Position numbers and translations under genes: made by a program. From positions 1,116,001-1,180,000 of the forward strand of contig NZ_CP079737.1 in NCBI RefSeq assembly GCF_019916025.1: a stretch of 64,000 nt of DNA, read 5' to 3'. The DNA is from Paraclostridium bifermentans. GTDB lineage: Bacteria; Bacillota; Clostridia; Peptostreptococcales; Peptostreptococcaceae. How positions within the stretch are numbered: the stretch's first letter is position 1; every line of letters starts with the position of its first letter. Shown in pieces: positions 59,414-64,000 of the stretch. The notes under the pieces were generated by a model. The model did not search any database, was not told the DNA's origin, and saw only the letters and a program-made list of their open reading frames with translations.

Positions 59414-62400
59414 ATAGAATATGAAGTTATAGTTAAATATAACTCAGATGTAAAGCGACTAGAAAATGAATTAAATGTATTTATAGAAATTTTAAGCCCA
59501 ATATACGCTATAATAACGTCAACTAGCCAAGCAGATTTAGATAGATTAATTGATTATCCTGAAATTGAATATATAGAAAAACCATTTATACTAGAAGCTC
59601 AAGATATACAAAGTTTTTCAAGTACAGGCATAACTTCATTTAAAAATAATAATAATTTAAATGGAGATGGTACTATTTTAGGCATTATAGACTCGGGTAT
59701 AGACCATACTCTTCCGATATTTAAATTTGAAGATGGAAGATCAAAAATATTATATTATTGGGATCAGTCAATCGATGGGAATCCGCCTAATGGATTTAAC
59801 CATGGAACTGTATATACATCTGAAAACATAAATGAAGCTCCAGTACAAACTACGAGCGTGCATGGGACTCATGTTGCAGGAATTGCAGCAAGTATTGCGA
59901 ATAAAGCAAGTATAATTGCGGTTAGAGTTGGAAGGCGACAAGTAGATACATTTTCAAAAAGTACTGAATTTATGAGAGCTATAAAATTTATATTAGATAA
60001 ATCTTTAGAATTGAAAATGCCTGTTGCTATTAATATTAGCTATGGAAGTAATGAAGGATCTCATAAGGGATTATCATTATTTGAAAGGTATATTGATGAT
60101 ATGAGTTTGTTTTGGAAAAATAATATAGTTGTAGCTGCAGGTAATAATGCATCAAAAGGAAGTCATAAAAGAATTCAATTAAAAAATGGAGAATCACAAG
60201 AAGTTGAGTTTGTTGTAGGTGAAAATGAAAAAATTTTAAATTTAAATATTTGGCCAAATTATGTAGATGAATTTTCAGTTTTATTAAGAAATCCATCAAA
60301 TAGAAACTCACAGGAACTTTCTCAACAAAATCCAAACATAAATAATAGATTAGGAACAACTACTATAAATGGAGTATTCTATGAAATACCACCTTATTCA
60401 TTATTAAGAAGAGTTACAATACAAATGAGTTCTGCTCTTCAAATTACTCCTGGAATATGGACTCTAGTTTTTAGACCAAAAGATATAGTAGAAGGAAACA
60501 TAGATATATATTTACCTACATCTGAAGGGTTATCAAAGGATACTAGGTTTTTAGAACCCAGTGAAATTTTAACAGTAACTGTACCAGGTACAGCAAGCCA
60601 AGTTATAACAGTGGGAAGTTTCAATTCTAGAACTGATGTAAGATCATCATTTTCTGGAGAAGGAGATTTTGCAAATGGAGTATATAAACCGGATGTACTT
60701 GCTCCAGGGGAGGATATACTTTCATACCTTCCAGGAGGAAGCATAGGAGCTTTAACAGGAACTAGTATGGCTACACCTCATGTAACAGGAGTATGCTGTC
60801 TTTTGATGCAATGGGGGATAGTAGAAGGTAATGACCCATTTTTATATTCTCAAAAAACTAAATCAATGATAAATAGGAGCGCAAAAAGGAGTGATAATAG
60901 AGTGTACCCAAATTCTTCTTACGGGTATGGACTTTTGAATTTAAATAATTTAGATCTACAATATTTATCTAGAAGTTTAGATAAAAATGGAAACTATAGA
61001 TTAGAAGATAACATATCAGAAGCTATATTAGTTACACATTCACCTGAATTTACTAGAGAAATAGCTAATTTTCCATATCCATATAGCTTAATTAATTTAA
61101 GTGAGGTATACACATTAATGTTCTTTGAAAGTTTAAAGAGAGAATATATAGAAGCTATATTAAGGTTAGAATCTGTATATATAATAGAAAATGTTGTACC
61201 TATAACACCATTAGGTCAGATAACTAGAGGAACTGAAAATGGAGTAACGGCTAAAGAAGATATAGGTGTTAACTTTTTTAAAACAAACCCAAATCTAACA
61301 TTACTTGGAGCAGGAACTTTAATAGGAATAATAGATACTGGGATAGATTATCTACATAAAGATTTTATTTACCCAGATGGTACGAGTAAAATAAGATATT
61401 TATGGGATCAAAGTAAAGATGGAAAACCTCCAAAGGGATTTTTCATAGGAACTGAGTATACTAGAGAAGATATTAATAAGGCTATAAATGAAAATGACAG
61501 TAGCTTATCTGAAGATGAAGTAGGACACGGAACTATGATTAGTGGAATATGTGCAGGTCTTGGAAGTATAAAGAAAGAATATGAAGGTATTGCACCAGAA
61601 GCAGAGCTTGTGGTTGTTAAATTAGCGAAAGTGAATGGATTTTATACAAGTGCTATGTTAGAAACTGCAATTTCATATGTATATGAGATTGCAAAAAACA
61701 CGCAAACTCCAACTATAATAAATGTATCTATGGGAAGTAATTTACTAGCTGGTTACGCAAGCAATATAAAACCTAAAAAAACATATTTTTCTAATGGAAT
61801 ATCGATAGTAGCAGCGGGAAATGAAGGAAATACACAAACTCATATTTCTGGTCATATTAATAGATCAGGAGAGATAGTAGATGTAGAAATAGAGATAGTA
61901 GAAGATGAAAAAAATTTAATCATGGAAATTTGGATGAGTAGACCAGACAGGATAAATCTAATAGTTATATCTCCAAGTGGAGAGGAAAGTAAAATTGTTG
62001 ATTTATCAAATTATGACGAGGTTAAAGGTATATTTGATTTAGAAAATACTCAATATCTTATAAGATATTCATATCCAACTAGCTATTCAGGGCAAGAACA
62101 TACTACGGTAACATTAAAAAATGCTAAAAAAGGGATTTGGAAGTTAAGGTTAGAAGGAGCTTATATATCTAGTGGGCTATATAATATATATTTACCGAAT
62201 AGGGTTTTTTTAAATCCTGGAACTAAATTTAAAGAATCAAATCCAGCATATACTATAAATTATTTAGCTGTCAGAGATGATGTAATAACTATTGGAACGT
62301 ATGATTCCACTAATAAAAGTATATGGCCAGCATCATCAAGAGGACCTAATATTACAGATACAATGAAGCCTGATGTAGTTGCTCCTGGAGTAAATATAAT

Positions 62401-62653
62401 AGCTCCATACCCTAAAAATACATATGCTACTGTTACTGGAAGTTCGGCTGCTGGAGCGCATGCTTCTGGAGTGGTATCACTATTTTACCAGTATACTATA
62501 GCTGAAGATTTTTACAGAAATAAAGGTTTTATGCAAAAAGTTAGAACTTATATGCAAGGTGGTGCAACTAGGCTTAAAAGTGTTGAATATCCAAATACTA
62601 CGTCTGGATATGGTATTTTGGATTTTAGAGGTATGTTTGAGCAATTAAAGTAG
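59414..62653 (+). CDS. cspBA: CspBA fused subtilisin-like germination protease
   Basis: A ~1080-residue fusion of two subtilase domains. CspB (about 1-520) has the catalytic set IIDSGID (Asp ~93), VHGTHVAGI (His ~150) and GTSMATPH (Ser ~451). CspA (about 560-1080) has IIDTGID (Asp ~641), GHGTMISG (His ~705) and [12 protein letters not shown] (Ser ~1011), so no triad position is plainly lost. CspB cleaves pro-SleC to start cortex hydrolysis. There is no ATG, GTG, TTG or CTG in frame between the upstream stop (59375) and the CspB prodomain; ATA at 59414 lies six bases after AGGAGGG and is my best start (ATT at 59408 is the alternative). Confidence 0.88.
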   Translation: MEYEVIVKYNSDVKRLENELNVFIEILSPIYAIITSTSQADLDRLIDYPEIEYIEKPFILEAQDIQSFSSTGITSFKNNNNLNGDGTILGIIDSGIDHTLPIFKFEDGRSKILYYWDQSIDGNPPNGFNHGTVYTSENINEAPVQTTSVHGTHVAGIAASIANKASIIAVRVGRRQVDTFSKSTEFMRAIKFILDKSLELKMPVAINISYGSNEGSHKGLSLFERYIDDMSLFWKNNIVVAAGNNASKGSHKRIQLKNGESQEVEFVVGENEKILNLNIWPNYVDEFSVLLRNPSNRNSQELSQQNPNINNRLGTTTINGVFYEIPPYSLLRRVTIQMSSALQITPGIWTLVFRPKDIVEGNIDIYLPTSEGLSKDTRFLEPSEILTVTVPGTASQVITVGSFNSRTDVRSSFSGEGDFANGVYKPDVLAPGEDILSYLPGGSIGALTGTSMATPHVTGVCCLLMQWGIVEGNDPFLYSQKTKSMINRSAKRSDNRVYPNSSYGYGLLNLNNLDLQYLSRSLDKNGNYRLEDNISEAILVTHSPEFTREIANFPYPYSLINLSEVYTLMFFESLKREYIEAILRLESVYIIENVVPITPLGQITRGTENGVTAKEDIGVNFFKTNPNLTLLGAGTLIGIIDTGIDYLHKDFIYPDGTSKIRYLWDQSKDGKPPKGFFIGTEYTREDINKAINENDSSLSEDEVGHGTMISGICAGLGSIKKEYEGIAPEAELVVVKLAKVNGFYTSAMLETAISYVYEIAKNTQTPTIINVSMGSNLLAGYASNIKPKKTYFSNGISIVAAGNEGNTQTHISGHINRSGEIVDVEIEIVEDEKNLIMEIWMSRPDRINLIVISPSGEESKIVDLSNYDEVKGIFDLENTQYLIRYSYPTSYSGQEHTTVTLKNAKKGIWKLRLEGAYISSGLYNIYLPNRVFLNPGTKFKESNPAYTINYLAVRDDVITIGTYDSTNKSIWPASSRGPNITDTMKPDVVAPGVNIIAPYPKNTYATVTGSSAAGAHASGVVSLFYQYTIAEDFYRNKGFMQKVRTYMQGGATRLKSVEYPNTTSGYGILDFRGMFEQLK

Positions 62654-62663
62654 GAGGGATTCT

Positions 62664-64000
62664 GTGATTGATGAAAAGTCTTTTTTTATACTTTATACTG
62701 GCGATATAAAAAAATCATTTGAAGAAAATAATATAGATAAATATGTAATTTTAAATGATGAATTAGCAACTATATATGTTCCATTGGATTTTCAGGCAGA
62801 AATTCTTGATACTATTAGAAATATAGAATGGTGGCAAAAATCACAACCAATGGCATCGCTAATAGAATTAAATAATAATTTAAGTAATGGAGAATCGGTA
62901 CTTTCAGCAGTTGGAGGTGATTATGTAGAAAGTAATCCATATTTAAATGTTTCAGGAGAAAATATTTTGGTTGCAGTAATAGATTCTGGAGTAGACTACT
63001 TACACAAAGATCTAATAGACGATAATAATAGTAGTAAAATATTATACTTATGGGATCAAGAAAATAATAGCAAAAAACCTCCAGAAGGAATGATATTTGG
63101 GAGTGAATTCAATAGAGAAGAAATAAATAAAGCTATACAAAATCAAGATAACAGTTTGAGTAAGGATAATACGGGAACAGGTACTATGGCTTGTGGTATC
63201 ATAGCTGGTCAAGGTAATATAAACAGAGAGTATAGAGGAATTGCAAGAGGTGTAGATTTAATAGTTGTAAAATTAAGAGAATATAAAGATATATACTATA
63301 AAGGAAAAACAAGTTATGAAATGTCTGATTTTGTAGCGGCATTAACTTATGCTTTTAATATATCAATTAAAGAAAATAAGCCTTTAATAGTAAATTTTAC
63401 AGTAGGAACAATATCATCTATAAATATAGAAGCTGCTATAATTGAAAGTTATGGAATACTAGAGAAATCCGGCATTGTTTTGGTTAGTGGAGCTGGGAAT
63501 GAAGGAAATACAGATATACACTTTGCCGGAACATTAAAAGATGTAGATTCATATAGAGACGTATCAATACAAAATGGGAATAATACTAATTTAGATATAG
63601 TAATAAGAGGCAAGGGACCAGATAAGTTTTTTTTACAATTAATATCGCCATCAGGTGATATTAGCCAAATAATAAGGTATGCACCAGATGATAGAATTTA
63701 TAGAGGTAGATTTTATATAGAAAAAACATCTTATATTGTTTTAAATAAATTTCCTTGGTTAGAATCAGGAGATCAAAGAATTGAAATTAACTTAATGGAT
63801 ATAAAGCCTGGGATTTGGACCTTAAGGTTAAGCCCTGAATTTATTATTCATGGAGATTTTGATGTATATTTACCTAATAAAGCATTAATAGATAAAACCA
63901 CTAGATTTACAGATTCAAAGTCTAATGCAACTATAACTAAGTTAGGGCTTGCAAGCTCAGTTATAACTATTGGAACGTATAATGATAAAACTAATAGTTT
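62664..64000 (+). CDS. cspC: CspC germinant-signalling pseudoprotease (partial, cut by window end)
   Basis: The first ~445 residues of a subtilisin-like protein, GTG start, TAGGAGGG upstream, ten bases after cspBA. The Asp position is intact (VIDSGVD, ~107), but the His position reads GTGTMACG, so His is replaced by Thr (~172), as in the known pseudoprotease CspC that takes part in bile-salt germinant signalling. The serine region lies beyond the window. Context with cspBA makes the assignment firm. Confidence 0.9.
   Translation, partial: MIDEKSFFILYTGDIKKSFEENNIDKYVILNDELATIYVPLDFQAEILDTIRNIEWWQKSQPMASLIELNNNLSNGESVLSAVGGDYVESNPYLNVSGENILVAVIDSGVDYLHKDLIDDNNSSKILYLWDQENNSKKPPEGMIFGSEFNREEINKAIQNQDNSLSKDNTGTGTMACGIIAGQGNINREYRGIARGVDLIVVKLREYKDIYYKGKTSYEMSDFVAALTYAFNISIKENKPLIVNFTVGTISSINIEAAIIESYGILEKSGIVLVSGAGNEGNTDIHFAGTLKDVDSYRDVSIQNGNNTNLDIVIRGKGPDKFFLQLISPSGDISQIIRYAPDDRIYRGRFYIEKTSYIVLNKFPWLESGDQRIEINLMDIKPGIWTLRLSPEFIIHGDFDVYLPNKALIDKTTRFTDSKSNATITKLGLASSVITIGTYNDKTNS

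Noticed and set aside
59858-62653. CspBA starting at the GTG within the histidine motif
   Set aside because: The frame is open upstream to 59378 and encodes the CspB prodomain and catalytic Asp; an internal start would remove essential parts.
1-64000. tRNA, rRNA, CRISPR arrays, transposases or prophage genes
   Set aside because: No GC-rich cloverleaf or rRNA blocks stand out from the AT-rich background other than the riboswitch, and no regularly spaced repeats or mobile-element proteins were found by eye.

Overview
The window is low-GC, gene-dense DNA from a spore-forming clostridium. The best pointer to family is the right edge: a fused CspB-CspA germination protease followed by a CspC whose catalytic histidine is replaced by threonine. 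That arrangement is known from Peptostreptococcaceae (Clostridioides, Paraclostridium, Paeniclostridium, Romboutsia and relatives). The [FeFe]-hydrogenase with its HydE, HydG and HydF maturases fits a strict fermentative anaerobe. I see no rRNA, tRNA, CRISPR array, insertion sequence or prophage.

Layout. 1-3.2 kb: the end of an OpuC-type ABC ATPase, a fused permease/binding protein and a YjiH-type transporter. 3.3-7.3 kb: a GIY-YIG-like protein, a MazG-like pyrophosphohydrolase, a PLD-nuclease/helicase and a HIT protein. 7.3-10.3 kb: poorly characterised surface proteins separated by three copies of a structured intergenic repeat. 10.3-19 kb: an ArsB/NhaD-type permease, a TSUP transporter behind a near-perfect sigma-54 promoter, a LURP-one protein, a membrane-anchored beta-carbonic anhydrase, a FUSC protein, CstA, and a MarR regulator behind a 36-bp perfect palindrome.

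19.1-28.4 kb is the most unusual region. It is a divergent pseudaminic-acid locus: PseI, a formyltransferase and PseG on the minus strand; PseB, PseC and an SpsF-type PseF on the plus strand. It continues into four small, mutually related beta-sandwich proteins without signal peptides, a 53-residue protein, and a Maf-like glycosyltransferase. No flagellar gene is present and no PseH acetyltransferase is seen. I read it as a candidate dedicated protein-glycosylation system, in which Maf may place an N-formylated pseudaminic acid on small self-assembling surface (possibly spore-surface) proteins.

28.5-36.6 kb: an L,D-transpeptidase, an AI-2E-family permease, a fructose PTS operon with its PRD activator, a lipoprotein and a DUF2238-like membrane protein. 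36.7-42.6 kb: two paralogous P-type cation ATPases. The first is preceded by a yybP-ykoY manganese riboswitch. The second keeps the same promoter layout and terminator but has lost the aptamer. A 48-residue membrane peptide is encoded between them. 42.8-49.3 kb: a PepV dipeptidase, an EFR1 flavodoxin-ferredoxin, two tandem PIG-L deacetylases, and a BCCT osmolyte transporter facing a BusR-like (GntR plus RCK_C) regulator. 49.4-53.2 kb: a NifX-like/Fur-family/DUF134 operon, a nitrilase-family amidase, a DUF4397 protein and a BFD-like [2Fe-2S] protein. 53.3-58.7 kb: hydrogenase and hydEGF. 58.7-64 kb: a staygreen-like protein and cspBA-cspC, the last gene cut by the window end.

Several starts were moved from the longest ORF to positions with a proper Shine-Dalgarno. 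Two genes (the L,D-transpeptidase and cspBA) appear to begin at AUA or another non-canonical codon. All functional assignments come from reading motifs by eye; no database search was run.
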